NCBI RefSeq assembly: GCF_023078275.1
Contig: NC_062979.1
Span: 11,910,502-11,974,501 of the forward strand
Direction: 5' to 3'
DNA: 64,000 bases
DNA from: Leguminivora glycinivorella
Lineage: Eukaryota; Arthropoda; Insecta; Lepidoptera; Tortricidae
Shown here: piece by piece, positions 1 to 11,149 of the stretch
Layout: each line of letters begins with the position of its first letter
How positions within the stretch are numbered: position 1 is the stretch's first letter
The notes under the pieces: generated by a model
Seen by the model: only the letters and a program-made list of their open reading frames with translations
The model's database searches: none
Told to the model about the DNA's origin: nothing
Program-made: the position numbers and the translations under genes

Positions 1-40
1 TAACGTGGGATAAGGGTAGGAGGAAGAAGAAGAAGAAGAA
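1..40 (+). repeat. GAAGAA-rich tail, possible RTE-like LINE 3' end
   Basis: The first 40 bases end in an AGGAAGAAGAAG run. This resembles the 3' tail of the full RTE-like LINE at 33338-36694, which also ends in a GAGGAAGAAGAAG run. Only the tail is inside the window, so the assignment is weak. Confidence 0.35.
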
Positions 41-160
41 TTTCAAACTGCCTGCCTTTCGCGGTCGTTTTCAAAGTTTGGAGACAAATCCTGTAATTTT
101 TGCTCTACCAAAGGGTAGTTCTTCTTGTATACCTGTCGTCGGCGCGGCGGCCGACCGTAA

Positions 161-293
161 GTGTGTTTTCATATTATCCGATCCGATATCGGATGTCGGA
201 AGGATTTCAAAGGCAAAAATCAAAGATGGCGGCTTGAATGTATGGGATATCGGTCATACATCCGATATCGGATCGGATAATGTGAAAACGCAC
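161..293. mobile_element. Palindromic MITE, family A copy 1 (TAA target duplication)
   Basis: A 133-bp element whose ends are imperfect inverted repeats. The left end reads GTGTGTTTTCATATTATCCG and the right end is CGGATAATGTGAAAACGCAC. Both arms carry CCGATATCGGAT. It is flanked by TAA at 158-160 and 294-296, a 3-bp TWA duplication as expected for PIF/Harbinger-type elements. It has no coding capacity. Other copies are at 14782-14883 and 44544-44676. Confidence 0.8.
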
Positions 294-296
294 TAA

Positions 297-3200
297 AAGT
301 ATACCGTATACCTTTAGATAGTGAAATTCCTGAGCATGTCGTGAAACGTGAAAATGATTTTCTCGTTTGATGAGTCGATATTTCTGGGCAATTTGCCTTT
401 GGGTAGGTATCTAAAGCAACCTAACAAACCTAGGTATTCTACCTCTTGGTAAGGGACTACCGTCAAAACATAGAAATTTTACGATCTGCCGCGCCGGCAT
501 ACCTAAGTAAACAGGTGTTTGGTTGCACGAATGAAGAGAACAGGTGAAACTCGCTGTTGCATTAGGCAACGTTATTGATACTCGAACGATGATTCAGAGC
601 TTTTAAGAATTCTCAATTCTAAGGTAAAGTGCATTATTATAATTCGGCGGTTTCTTCGAAGTTGTAGGTAGGTAAGATTATCATGTTCCCGATAATCTAT
701 GAGTCATTGTTTATTCCTGAGTCATATTTTTGTAACAATGTTATAAACATTTAATGATGCAGTGCGTATGATAAAAGCGCTCTTTAATAATGTGCTGTGC
801 AATAAAGGTTGCCCTCCACCTGCGGAGATGCCCTCCTGATTGCGTTTTCGAAACATCTCGTGCAAGCATCCGGCTACTTGGTACAGTTTTGTGCGACGGG
901 CAGGTGACATAAATACAACTGTGCTCTTTGTTTCGTTTTGAGAAAATAAGATAACTGTTTCACGATTGAAAATCTGCGTGTTGGTACTTTCATCACGTAA
1001 AAACTGGATCTTGAATTTATTTTTAAACGTTAAATCTTCTTGAAAGGCATACTAAACCTTTTTGAAGCGCGGGGTAAGCGCTGTCTGTTGACATAAAAGA
1101 AACATAACTGTCATAGCAGTGTGTCGTGCAGGGAGACTAATTTCTAATCTCCATAGTGTCGTGTTAATGAAAATATCAGTGTCAACGATTAATTTATTTA
1201 TGGATTAAAACCACATAAACGTTAGTTATATCATTCCTACCAATTAACTACAGTGCGAGTACAGTACTAACTGGGACTTAGTGGTAAGAAAATCAAGCAG
1301 ATGGGTCCCAGACCCAGTAAAATACTAGCCCGTCACCTTCGCAGTCAGTGAAATGAATGTAAGGGTAAGTGTTTACTTATCATACAAACCTTATTTTCCT
1401 CTCCGGGTCTGGGTTTCGCGATTTCTTTAATAAAAGTAGGTATGTTGAAATGAATATACTTATGTAGGTAGGTATGTGTGTTTGTACTGTTTACCAATCC
1501 TCAAACTACTAGATAACTGTGTTCTGCAGCGACTCGTGGTAGTCAGGTGCACCGCAGCACCATATCGCTCGAGGTTGTCCCTGATTTATTAGCTGTCGAT
1601 ACGTGGCAACTTTCTCAAGTAGTTTGTATTATTGCTCTATTGTTTGCCTTCTAGCTGTATAGTCAGGAGCATTACAGTTGAAACGAAAACATTATCGGAA
1701 ATATACAAGCACATTCAACTTGAACAAAATAAAGGTCTTCGATAGTATGTTAATGCTGTTGGTGTTGATTATCTGACTGTACTAAATGATAAACGCAATA
1801 TGCTTTTAGTACCTAAGTTAATTTATTTGTATCTACTGGAACTTTCAGCTTTAAAATTGTAAGACATAAAATTGGTAATATTTGTACAACGTTTAATAAG
1901 TTTTGTGCGACTCAATTCAGACTGAGAAATGGGCAGCAAACGTCTCGGATCTCGGACATATCATTGGATCCAGTATTTTATCAAAATTAATGCGCCTTTA
2001 TTGTTAGCTGTCCGAGTTTTCCCAGTCGATTTGTTAAAGCAAATACCGGCGCGTTATCTCACGACCCAGAAAGGGCGTAAATTAGCTGCACTTTGTCAGC
2101 TTCTAATAAAACTTAACATCTTAACTGGTGTTATCTCATATTTTTGTTCGGAATCTTAACTACCTGGCTTCCGTCAGGACGTATTTCTTGAGGTCCTGCG
2201 ACTTGAATGACGTGGACGACTATTTAATTTATGTCCATTACCCGAGGCGTTTCGTTTTAATGTGCTCGTTTAACTAGGTGACAGCTTGGTGACATTCGGG
2301 CGCCATCTTGATTATTATCAGCGCATCGACGCGTTCAAAGAAATCGGTAGGTTGCTTCGCTTTTTATGACGCGCTTAAGTAGAAATCGAAGAGTACGATT
2401 GTGTTATCTCAAGGAAGATTTCACTCATTAAACGTATTTTTATTGCTTAGATATTAAAATTCCTAAATGTACGATATTTACGACGAGGTATATACGTTCC
2501 TACCTACTTTATCCAGAAAGCAACAATGTTTTTGACTGTTTTGGGATTGGTAATCATACTTTGACGATGTTGGTACCCCGTGATAGGCACTTATACTTTC
2601 CGTTAAGGCTTATTTACTTATCTGCTCGTAAAACAAATGCCCACGGGGCGTCAGTATCTAATATTAAAAATTACCGCTTAAAAACAGTTGGAGAAAACAC
2701 TTAGTGTCAATTTATTTTATTTGACATACGCAACTGCTTCTAATTTCCATTAAACCATATTTAATTTACATATATTGCTCTTCTAATTTCCTGTTAATAA
2801 AGGTAGACAAGAACAATGTACGGGATGATTAGATACTCTGGATCCTATTATCTGATCTATAATTCAATCGTGCCGATACGCCCGCGGGTGACGCTAGCAC
2901 GGTAAGCCATCTCAGTTATTTATGCGACAATGGTGCTATTGTTATTTTGAAAATTGAGTTGCTGAGTGTTTTTGTGTAACAGATAATTTGTTTTGATTTC
3001 TGAATGATGTTCCTACGCAAGATAGGCTTTAGCCTGGTAAAAAAAGAGTAGAAATGAAAAAGTACGTTAGGTACTAAAATACGTGTCGTCCCGTTTTATT
3101 GCACATAGATAGGCATTGAATTGAAAGGGTCAAACACATGTTGCCACTTTTTAATTTCTTCTTTATTTTTGCCAGACTGTAGTTCTCTATCATAGGCTTA

Positions 3201-3900
3201 GCTTTTCCAGAAAATGTCGTTTAAATTTTCCATCAGAAGATTTTAAAGCCTATTATTTCTGTATACAAGTACCTACCCAAAATTCGGAAATCGGTACCGG
3301 TACGGTATTTAAGTACCTAATAATCAAGTAACTTCATGAAAAGGAATAAATAGAATGGGATGTGGCGTCGCGGCATAAATAATACATGTTCATAGATATA
3401 GTTCTGCCTCCGGATATAGGACAAAGCCCCCAATTTGAGGCACTGGGTCACCAGTTAATTACTGGCTCGATTCAATCGATTATTAAACAAGAATTGATAT
3501 ATTAATCGTAATTGTAGGCTCAGATACAGGGCTTAATGTAGGTACTTTTTAAATTCTTCATACTCTATAAAGTTTTTTTTACTGCTTTGCTTAGTTTTGA
3601 GTAAAGCAGCAAAGCGTTTTGTCCTTCGTCTTTTTGACATGTTACTTTTATTTTCTATTTTCATGGTGCAAACTACTTTTCATTGTGCAAAACGGTTTCC
3701 TGTTATATTTCATTTACAATTTGTATTTTAATTGCGCAAATAATAGCGTGTTCTGTAAAACACATGCTGCATCGTCATTTATCCAATACAATAATTATGT
3801 ATGTAGCTACGAATTAAAGTACATACCTGTACGCCTGCACGGTAGGTTAGTAACCCCTTGTAGTGCTAGTGACCGAGCAGCTAAATTCAACTATGCACCC
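297..3900. other. No gene recognised
   Basis: AT-rich single-copy-looking DNA. The short open frames (for example near 722-910, 1929-2159 and 3619-3972) have no recognisable domain and no convincing splice context. CpG-richer spots near 2280-2350 and 2870-2910 show no coding signal. Confidence 0.5.
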
Positions 3901-4007
3901 GCATTGGGGCAATTTCGAAAAACACATAAAAGTCACCATTATTTCTATAATATCAAGCCCTTTCGAAATTAGCCGAGCATTTCTGTGATTCGAAATTACC
4001 CCAATGC
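3901..4007. mobile_element. Small inverted-repeat element (MITE-like)
   Basis: Arms at 3901-3918 (GCATTGGGGCAATTTCGA) and 3990-4007 are reverse complements with one mismatch. The 107-bp AT-rich unit has no ORF. No second copy was noticed, so the family is unproven. Confidence 0.5.
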
Positions 4008-4380
4008 ACCTTACCAAGAAGTTCAGCCAACTTCAACAACTTACTAACACTATGATATCAAACTATCAATTTCATTTTCATCGATATCGTCGATGGTCAT
4101 CCGATTGTTACATATTCCCAAGGGCGTTATCAGGAATCGATAGTGGCCAGTGGGGCAGGAAGCGATTTATTAAAATTTGATCGCTTCATCATACGGACGG
4201 GATAAAAAAGGCTTTGTTAGCGTGTGCCGCGGTATGGTGCATGTCGCAGTAGCCAGTGGGGGACAGTAAGGAAGTCTTTATAGAGCTCATAGATCATTCC
4301 TTTTTCCTAGAATCTCTGTATCTAATAATGTATGTTCTAGATAACTTAGTATTTATGTAGGCAGCACAAATTGTGCGTTA

Positions 4381-4851
4381 TACATTGTGTTACCACCACC
4401 CGGGCATTTATTAAATAAAACCAATAATAATACAGTCAATTAGCAATCGTTTGCGCATATCATCAAATCATAGGCATTTAAATGACTGAAAAATTAATTT
4501 TCCGAAATCCCAACATTCAATGTAATGCCTGCACTTCTTAACCCTTCGTCTGTGTTTGATAAGGATCCTAACATAAGGCGTTGGACTTTAAAATAATATA
4601 TGAAAGTTAATTGTTTTATGACAATTTTTTGACAGACACAGACGAACGATGAGCGATGTCATTACTCACATCGCTCATACTTATGAGCTGTCATTTCATT
4701 GCCCTCACTTGACAAGTGTGTGTGCTGTACATTGGTAGTTTATGAAGTCAGAATGTTTAATTATTAATTAAATTAAGGGCATGGTTATGTCAAATAACTA
4801 TGTAAGATTACGTTCCCTTAAAAAAAGCCCACTTCTTGGTAACACACTGTA
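4381..4851. mobile_element. Probable non-autonomous DNA element with imperfect TIRs
   Basis: The left end TACATTGTGTTACCACCACC and the reverse complement of the right end (TACAGTGTGTTACCAAGAAG) align over about 25 bp with several mismatches. This suggests a 471-bp terminal-inverted-repeat element. It contains a smaller hairpin (ATGAGCGATGT, complement at 4668-4678). No coding sequence was seen. Confidence 0.4.
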
Positions 4852-5704
4852 TATACCTAAAATTTGGTGGTGGCGTCTATGAAGAACGGGTGGAGATAGA
4901 CTCAATTACATTTTCCGAATAAAACTCTACTAAAATAAAAATAAAACCTAAGAAAAAAAGTAACAAATTTTATAAAATCATTGACCAACATTAGGTATTA
5001 GTTTCGGAAACAATGTTTTAAATAATAACAAGTAGGCCTATTGCGGTTCTTTCCAAAAATAAGTAAAATTTATGAATGTACATGACATGAACATGTTAGT
5101 CATCCCAGTTCCTCATCTTCGATAGCCCACGCGTTGTTTACTCTTAAGATAAAATTAACATATTCGATGGAAACCATCTCCATTATCATACTGTTCCACT
5201 GCGTTTTCTATGTATGAGTATATTTGAATTTTACTTTTTACGAAACTTTTTGGAATGTAGTGAGAGTGTAAGTTATGGCAGGTGACACGAACATTGCTGT
5301 CTCGCGGTGTTCAGGTGGCGTTATTGAATGCTTCTGGCTTTTCTATTACCTACCATTATTATGTTTCTTATTGTATAATACTGGGTATAGCGTAAGAAAT
5401 ACCCATATATCAAAATGCATTATTACAAACCAAGGAATATTTGTTTTACAAGGGGCTAAAGTCATATTGATACCCGAGTAAGTGTGATATCGTTTCAAAA
5501 ATCTTGAAAGTTGCGAGGGGAATAGAAAAATACAAATTTTCAAACATTACATAACTTTATTATTTGTTATTAAACACTAACGTTTAGAGGTTTTATCGGC
5601 TAACATGCCATGCATACATTACCATGCCTGTGAATACAGAGAAATAAAAAACAACATTACGAGCTGGTGTGGTGAAAATCAAGTTTTCCATTTCTACAAA
5701 AACA
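4852..5704. other. No gene recognised
   Basis: AT-rich DNA. Overlapping short frames around 5275-5543 on both strands look like chance ORFs in low-complexity sequence. Confidence 0.5.
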
Positions 5705-5776
5705 GGGCACGACCGGGATTTGAACCCGGGACCTCTCACACCCAAAGCGAGAATCATACCGCTAGACCATCATGCC
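5705..5776 (-). tRNA. tRNA-Pro (anticodon UGG), copy 1
   Basis: This 72-nt gene decodes CCA and other CCN proline codons. On the minus strand it begins GGCATGATGGTCTAGCGG. The A box is TGGTCTAGCGG, the anticodon stem-loop is CTCGC-TTTGGGT-GTGAG with anticodon TGG, and the B box is GGTTCAAATCC. The acceptor arm GGCATGA pairs with TCGTGCC (one T-G wobble), with C as discriminator base. CCA is not encoded, as is normal in eukaryotes. A TTTTT run four bases downstream is a good RNA polymerase III terminator. There is no intron. It is the first of nine related loci in 18 kb. Confidence 0.96.
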
Positions 5777-6133
5777 TCATGGCACATTATTAAATTTACC
5801 CGTACACGTGTAAGATTGTGAATTGCGTTATTTGCGTATAAAGCATATGTTTTCTCCAATATCTCTCAATAATGTTCGCTGTATTGTCTACTTTTTAGTC
5901 AGAAACAATTTCAGTGTTATTTTTCATGGATTTTCTAAATTAATAAAGAAATCTTCATTATAGTCAAACTTAAATTTTAATATTTATTTTGAATTCAATA
6001 CTGTATTTACCTACTGATTTAGCGGATACTAAATTGATAATATTTTTTACCTATTCAGGAAAATGGTTTTGACGATTATTTGATGAACTTCCTTGCATGT
6101 TCAGAGAAAAGCATTATTATATTGTATTATACC
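5777..6133. other. No gene recognised
   Basis: AT-rich spacer with no domain-bearing ORF or clear repeat. Confidence 0.5.
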
Positions 6134-6222
6134 TGGCGAATGTGCCGATACTCAAACATGAATGAATAATTATATACATATGTCATTCGTTTTTGCGTAT
6201 CGGCACTTCGGCACATTCGCCA
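6134..6222. mobile_element. Small inverted-repeat MITE
   Basis: The left arm TGGCGAATGTGCCGATA (6134-6150) has its complement at the right end. The right arm carries a short internal duplication of the GTGCCGA block. The interior is AT-rich and the unit is 89 bp. Confidence 0.6.
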
Positions 6223-7207
6223 CGATATCATGGTCTAGATTAAGTAACGTCATCTCATCTCAGCTTATTTTTCTACTCTAATTGAAGATCAATATAACCG
6301 AAAAGCTCTCTAAGAACCCGATCCGGTTATATAAAATGTGTAAATCACACTTAAAGTCCTTACAAAAGTCTTAAGTAAAAACATCAATTTTCGAGCCTTA
6401 ACAAAAATAGAAATTCATTAATCGGCTTTAATATCTCACAACATTACACGGTTGTAATAAATATGGGATAAATAAAACGACAATCCGAACAAAGTAAGAA
6501 TAATGAGGCATTAATGAGGGAGAAACATCCAAGCTCGATATATTACTACCTAATTACCTATACATTTTACTTATCACAGCCACAGGCGGCAGGCGGACAG
6601 AAAATGGTTTATTTGCCTTGTCGAAATGTATACGATTTACAAGTCTATTTAATGAGATTAAAGAGATTATATTTACATGTCTACTGTAAACAAGTAAAGG
6701 GATTATGTGTTTAGGTCTGACCGACGAGTTTTAACATTACACGCTTCAAAATCTTCGCTATTGCCTCTCTTTGTACATGTATACTTGTAGGTACAGTCGT
6801 ACAATCAGCTCGTGAGTTGGTACGTAATTGATGGGACATCTTATGATAGGCTGACTAAATGGTCTGGGTCTGTCAATGCACTAAGTAGATAATTTCCCTT
6901 TAGAAAATTATCTCAGCATCTGATGTTTGGTTTCACAACATATTCAGGAAACTCTTGAACTAGGAGATTTAGATGTGCGACACAGATATTTGCGTATCTT
7001 TATAGCAGGTAGCTAACTTGTACCTGAGAAAATAATTGTTACAATTTAACTTATCCACTTGAAACTGTAACACCAAAGATTGTTTACACTATTTCTAATT
7101 TCTATATCTTTTAGTAACACAGGTGTTTTTGTGTAACGAATATTTTACGTAAGTATTTATTTTCTGTGGGTTACTTCAATTCCTTGATATTCAGCACTCG
7201 ATCAAGC
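6223..7207. other. No gene recognised
   Basis: AT-rich spacer between a small MITE and the second tRNA-Pro gene. The 66-codon frame at 6514-6714 shows no known domain. Confidence 0.45.
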
Positions 7208-7279
7208 GGCATGATGGTCTAGCGGTATGATTCTCGCTTTGGGTGTGAGAGGTCCCGGGTTCAAATCCCGGTCGTGCCC
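7208..7279 (+). tRNA. tRNA-Pro (anticodon UGG), copy 2
   Basis: Identical over 72 nt to the gene at 5705-5776 but on the plus strand. Both internal promoter boxes and all stems are intact. A TTTT terminator begins three bases after the discriminator base. The flanks do not resemble those of copy 1, so the duplication is either old or involved only the gene. Confidence 0.96.
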
Positions 7280-7447
7280 TGTTTTAATATTCGATTCGCT
7301 ATTAATTAGCTCATTTTTTATTCAGTAGAGTTAAGACTGAAATGGAAGTATCGAAATAATAGGTTGAGGAAGGGTCGTAGGTACAGTTAACCAATTAGAA
7401 CCCTAGGCAACTCTACAACCTCGTCAAAATGACAAGCAGTAAGAGTT

Positions 7448-7585
7448 ATATTGACCGGGATATAGACCGTGATTACCTTTCTGATTTTTGTCGAGCTCCC
7501 GGATATTTCGACGCAGTTGCATGCATCATGATCACGGAAAAGAGAAAGAGTTTTCCGTGATCATGATGCATATCCCGGTCAATAT
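7448..7585. mobile_element. Nested palindromic element (double hairpin)
   Basis: Outer arms ATATTGACCGGGATAT (7448-7463) and their perfect complement (7570-7585) enclose an inner perfect stem at 7523-7541/7551-7569 (GCATCATGATCACGGAAAA). The element lies inside the family B MITE. Confidence 0.7.
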
Positions 7586-7688
7586 CATTTTAATGAAAAT
7601 AACCGTGAAAAAACTCTTAAGCAGTAAGAGATTTCTTACAATCCGATTTATATCGTCACTATGACATAGTAGTTCTACACCCTGTTTT

Positions 7689-7731
7689 TTAACCCCCGAC
7701 GCAAAAACGAAGGGGTGTTATAAGTTTGACG

Positions 7732-7776
<45 letters not shown>

Positions 7777-7925
7777 CTGTGTGTGTCTGTCTGTGGCATC
7801 GTAGCTCCCGAACGGATGAACCGATTTTGATTTAGTTTTTTTTGTCTGAAAGCTGAGTTAGTCGGGAGTGTTCTTAGCCATGTTTCACGAAAATCGGTCC
7901 ACTATGTCGCGGTCGGGGGTTTTTT
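7689..7925 (+). mobile_element. AACCCCCGAC-family lepidopteran repeat, copy 1
   Basis: The element starts AACCCCCGACGCAAAAACGA and ends GGTCGGGGGTT, so the ends are short inverted repeats. It contains a (TCTG)n tract and a block reading CATCGTAGCTCCCGAACGG. Related copies lie at 13043-13242 and 52670-52870. It is non-coding. The family is familiar from lepidopteran genomes; its class is uncertain. Confidence 0.8.
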
Positions 7926-8627
7926 CAAAATTTAAATTTTTTTCAATTTCGTTAACTTTAAGGGAAGATTCATTACATCAAATACAATTAATGTCTCTAA
8001 GAAACTAGCGTCTTAACTCTTGCCGTTATCGAGTTATTAAAAAAATAAAGATAATTGATGAACACGTGTGTCACAGCCTTTACCAATTCCTAATGTTATT
8101 TGTTTTGACATTTGCCGTCAATCACTTGACACTAACTTGAATGTTATTCTTAAGGGTCTCTCCCACTAATAAATTCAGTTATTATGTATGAAAATATTAA
8201 AAAAAAATTTTTGCGAATTTAACTATAAGTGATATACAGGGTGGTTCCTGACAATGAACCTAACGACGTGTCGAATTTAACGGAAAACAAAAAAAACACG
8301 GTGTACAGTGGCCTAGGGTTCCAATTGGTTGACTGTACACATTTCAAACAAAATTACTTGATATTCTACTGTTTATCATTGATGTTATTTTATGCAATGA
8401 AAATGTATAATTATATTAAGTATGTACGAATTTCTGCATAATCTTATCTAGCATAGCTTAAAGCTTGAAGAGAGAGTTCCATCTTGATTAATTAATTCAT
8501 CTAAATCAAAAGGATTGATTTCTCCATGAAAGCCAAACAAAGTAAGTCATTTAAAAAAGACACGCCATATGTTGGAATATTTCATTTTAAATAGTTCGTT
8601 TTCGTTTGTCAAAATAATTCACATCTG

Positions 8628-8781
8628 GTTGTCTGGTAGAGCTCGCTCTTTAGCGATAAGACCGCCTGTTGTCTGCCTCTATTTATAATCATTTGTTTTG
8701 TCTCCGCTGTATCTTTTTTCTGTATCTCTTGCTGAGGTGTGCCAATAAAGAGTATTCTATCTATCTATCTATCTATCTATA
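8628..8781 (+). repeat. Retroposon 3' end with (TCTA)n tail
   Basis: The segment includes GTAGAGCTCGCTCTTTAGCG and AAGACCGCCTGTTGT, then AATAAAGAGTATTC followed by (TCTA)n. This is the layout of the 3' end of a lepidopteran non-LTR element or SINE. No ORF remains, so it is a strongly 5'-truncated copy. Confidence 0.65.
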
Positions 8782-8835
8782 ATTAATTTATTATTTATAA
8801 ACTGACTTTCTGTGTTTTTAATGGAACGTAAAATA

Positions 8836-8907
8836 GGGCAGGACCGGGATTTGAACCCGGGACCTCTCACACCCAAAGCGAGAATCATACCGCTAGACCA
8901 TCATGCC
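8836..8907 (-). tRNA. tRNA-Pro (anticodon UGG), copy 3, acceptor-stem variant
   Basis: Matches the other copies except for one change in the 3' acceptor strand: TCCTGCC instead of TCGTGCC. This turns a T-G wobble into a T-C mismatch at the fifth acceptor pair. The A box, B box and TGG anticodon are unchanged, and a TTTT terminator follows. It could still be functional, or it could be the first step of decay. Confidence 0.85.
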
Positions 8908-9109
8908 TCTTATAATTTTCCTGAAATGCAATCTTCACTTCTTTAGTTGAAATTTAAGTATTCAGTGGAAATACGACAGCGTATTTTTATGGTACCGACT
9001 TAATGTATGATATTTTTAAGACTAATTACTATGCATAAGCTAATATTGCGCATATTTAAATCTGTTATTGATTATTCTAGCTAATTACATAAACTACTGT
9101 GTTAAAACA

Positions 9110-9181
9110 GGGCACGACCGGGATTTGAACCCGGGACCTCTCACACCCAAAGCGAGAATCATACCGCTAGACCATCATGCC
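9110..9181 (-). tRNA. tRNA-Pro (anticodon UGG), copy 4
   Basis: Sequence identical to the consensus 72-nt gene, only 202 bp from copy 3 and in the same orientation. The TTTT terminator lies three bases past the gene. All stems are intact. Confidence 0.96.
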
Positions 9182-9355
9182 ATTTGAACATGTGCTGAAA
9201 ATCAAGGAATAGAAGAAAACTACATGAACCAAATACCTACGTAATGAACATCTGATTAAATAAGGCCAAGGAATAAGTGCGGTTTTAATCCAAATATGTA
9301 GTTCCATAATTACATTCTGACATAACGAGAGGTAGAAACGTTTGACGAAACCTGG

Positions 9356-9450
9356 CCGCGTAGCTGAATTACACAAACGCTCACGAAAACGCTCGTAGAT
9401 CGTATCGTAGATTCTATATTCGCGTCGCAGAAATGCCATTCGGCTACGGC
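9356..9450. mobile_element. MITE family C, copy 1 (GTAGCCGAATG termini)
   Basis: The left end GCGTAGCTGAATTACACAAA with ACGCTCACGAAAACGCTC inside, and the right end CGTCGCAGAAATGCCATTCG followed by GCTACGG, match the copy at 30064-30224. The short open frames here are part of the repeat. Confidence 0.65.
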
Positions 9451-9921
9451 ACATGTAGTCAATTTTGACTGAGGTATCACAAAATTAGAAAAAAAGTAAT
9501 TGGAATGTGGCGACGGTGTCCAACTGTCCAAAGTGTCAAATTGTCCATGCCTGTGCACATTCATATTATAAATACTGATAAATGCGTCATTATTATGTCA
9601 AAAATTAAATTTTGTGTTACTAGAAGTTTCTATAACACCTAACGTAGCCCTGTGGGCTCTAAGGGAGTAGTGGTCTCAGATAAAACTAATTTCAGATATG
9701 TCACTGTCTAATTTTTTGTCCCCCTGCGCCTTATTCTGATTTGGGTGGCCGAGTCTGTTTTATAATATTTATTCGACTATGATGATCATTATGTATTCGT
9801 AAAGTTTTACTTATAATTCTATTGCATGATACATAATTTGAAAAGATAGCCAGCCCTTATTTTACAACTTTTTTCTTTCCGCACTGACTATAATTTACCA
9901 CACCCATTTACTTGAAGTGAG

Positions 9922-10081
9922 CCATACACCGGGTAGACGGGGGCAATTTAGAGTTTGACTGTACTGAAATATTAGCCTTGCCTTTGCAAATGAAATAAAT
10001 AATATTTACATACATACATGCTTCTCATTTGCGTTTGCGCCATTTTAAAGTTTATAATGCCCCCGTCCATCCGGTGTATGG
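9922..10081. mobile_element. 160-bp terminal-inverted-repeat MITE
   Basis: The left end CCATACACCGGGTAGACGGG and the right end CCCGTCCATCCGGTGTATGG are near-perfect inverted complements. The interior is AT-rich with (CATA) repeats and has no coding capacity. Confidence 0.75.
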
Positions 10082-10837
10082 AAGTGACGTAGGTACTTGT
10101 ATCTGGGTAAATTCACTGTTAGATTCAGTAGACAGATATCGAGCCCAAAATAAGGTAATCATGTCTATCCTCGTAAGGCCCAATGTACAATTGTACATAG
10201 TTCTTCCAATCTAATTTGAATCTTTCACGAACGAAATAAAGTTGAATATCCATTAATACATTGTTTTTGAAACAAACGGAATTCGTACAAATTTACTTAT
10301 AGAACAAGGTTCAAATTGAAAATGGGAAAACTAACTATGATGGGCCTTACTAGGCTATATCTCGATCAATATGAGTGTAGTGACGTATCTGTTATGTAAT
10401 CTGTGTATCGGCGCCGGTGGTCGCGTAAAGCGGGCATTGCGCAACCGCCAATGTTCGCAGACGTGAAGCTGATGGAGAGCCTCTTAATACGTGCGTAAGT
10501 GTTCAGACAATTAACAGATTGTTGCTTGTTATGACCTTTTGTTGGGCTGATGGGCTTTTTAGGGCGGCACTTCATTTGGACGAGTGAGCTGGAAATTAGC
10601 GTACGGTCTATCCTCAAATACACAGGGTGGTCCGGAATAAAAGTAGTACTTAAGTAACTGTAACGACTCATATAATAGCCATACGAATAAATTAATAAAT
10701 ATTACCTCAGTGGCTTGTAGATCATTTACAGCAAGGCACACTATATCTTAACTTTTATTTTATACTTAAAATAGTGAACAGATGTTCTTTAGGTAAGCAT
10801 CAGTTCTGAAGAGTATATTTCAGTAATGCTTACAAGC
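10082..10837. other. No gene recognised
   Basis: A mildly CpG-rich patch near 10390-10480 gives a 101-codon minus-strand frame without a recognisable domain. CACAGGGTGGTCCGGAATAA at 10620 is a common lepidopteran repeat word. No supported gene. Confidence 0.45.
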
Positions 10838-10903
10838 GGCATGATGGTGTAGCGGTATGATTCTCGCTTTGGGTGTGAGAGGTCCGGGTTCAAATCCCGG
10901 TTG
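10838..10903 (+). pseudogene. tRNA-Pro(UGG) pseudogene, 3' end replaced
   Basis: The first 60-odd bases match the functional copies, including the TGG anticodon loop. Three faults are visible: TGGTGTAGCGG in the A box (C to G), one C missing from the run before GGGTTCAAATCC, and loss of the 3' acceptor strand after CCCGGT. The sequence then runs into a (TACA)n tract and an unrelated repeat. There is no polymerase III terminator. It cannot form an acceptor stem. Confidence 0.9.
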
Positions 10904-11125
10904 GTTATACATACATACATACAATCACGCCTGTATCCCATAAAGGGATAGGCAGAGCACATGAACTACTCATGTTTCAGTGCCACTCTTGGCAAAAGGG
11001 GTTGAAAGAAAACGAAATTGTGACATTGCAGTGACAGGTTGCCAGCCTGTCGCCTACGCCACAAGTCCCACAGTCGACTTCTACGACACCCACGGGAAGA
11101 AAGCCAACCAATAGCCAATGATTTG
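10904..11125 (-). repeat. Lepidopteran retroposon 3' segment with (GTAT)n tail
   Basis: Contains CACGCCTGTATCCCATAAAG, CAGTGACAGGTTGCCAGCCT and CCCACAGTCGACTTCTACGA, words I recognise from a common lepidopteran repeat. Its microsatellite tail abuts the broken tRNA at 10903. The orientation, with the tail on the left, implies minus strand. No intact ORF. Confidence 0.6.
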
Positions 11126-11149
11126 ATGATGATGCGCCAATTATTTATA

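Larger units (their letters stand above)
7382..8337. mobile_element. MITE family B, copy broken up by two nested elements
   Basis: The left end TACAGTTAACCAATTAGAAC (from 7383) is the complement of the right end CCAATTGGTTGACTGTA (to 8337). The intact relative is at 13749-13904. Here the interior is interrupted by a hairpin element (7448-7585) and by an AACCCCCGAC-family element (7689-7925). The interior blocks (GCAGTAAGAG, ATTTCTTACAAT) match the clean copy in reverse orientation. This gives a relative order of insertion. Confidence 0.6.

Noticed and set aside
5605..5793. 62-codon ORF containing ARPGFEPGTSHTQSENHTARPS
   Set aside because: This peptide is just the translation of the reverse complement of the tRNA-Pro gene. 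The same string recurs at each minus-strand copy and is a known annotation artefact.
7733..7800. Possible CRISPR-like or satellite array of TCTG units
   Set aside because: A simple microsatellite inside a known lepidopteran repeat; no spacers, and the genome is eukaryotic.
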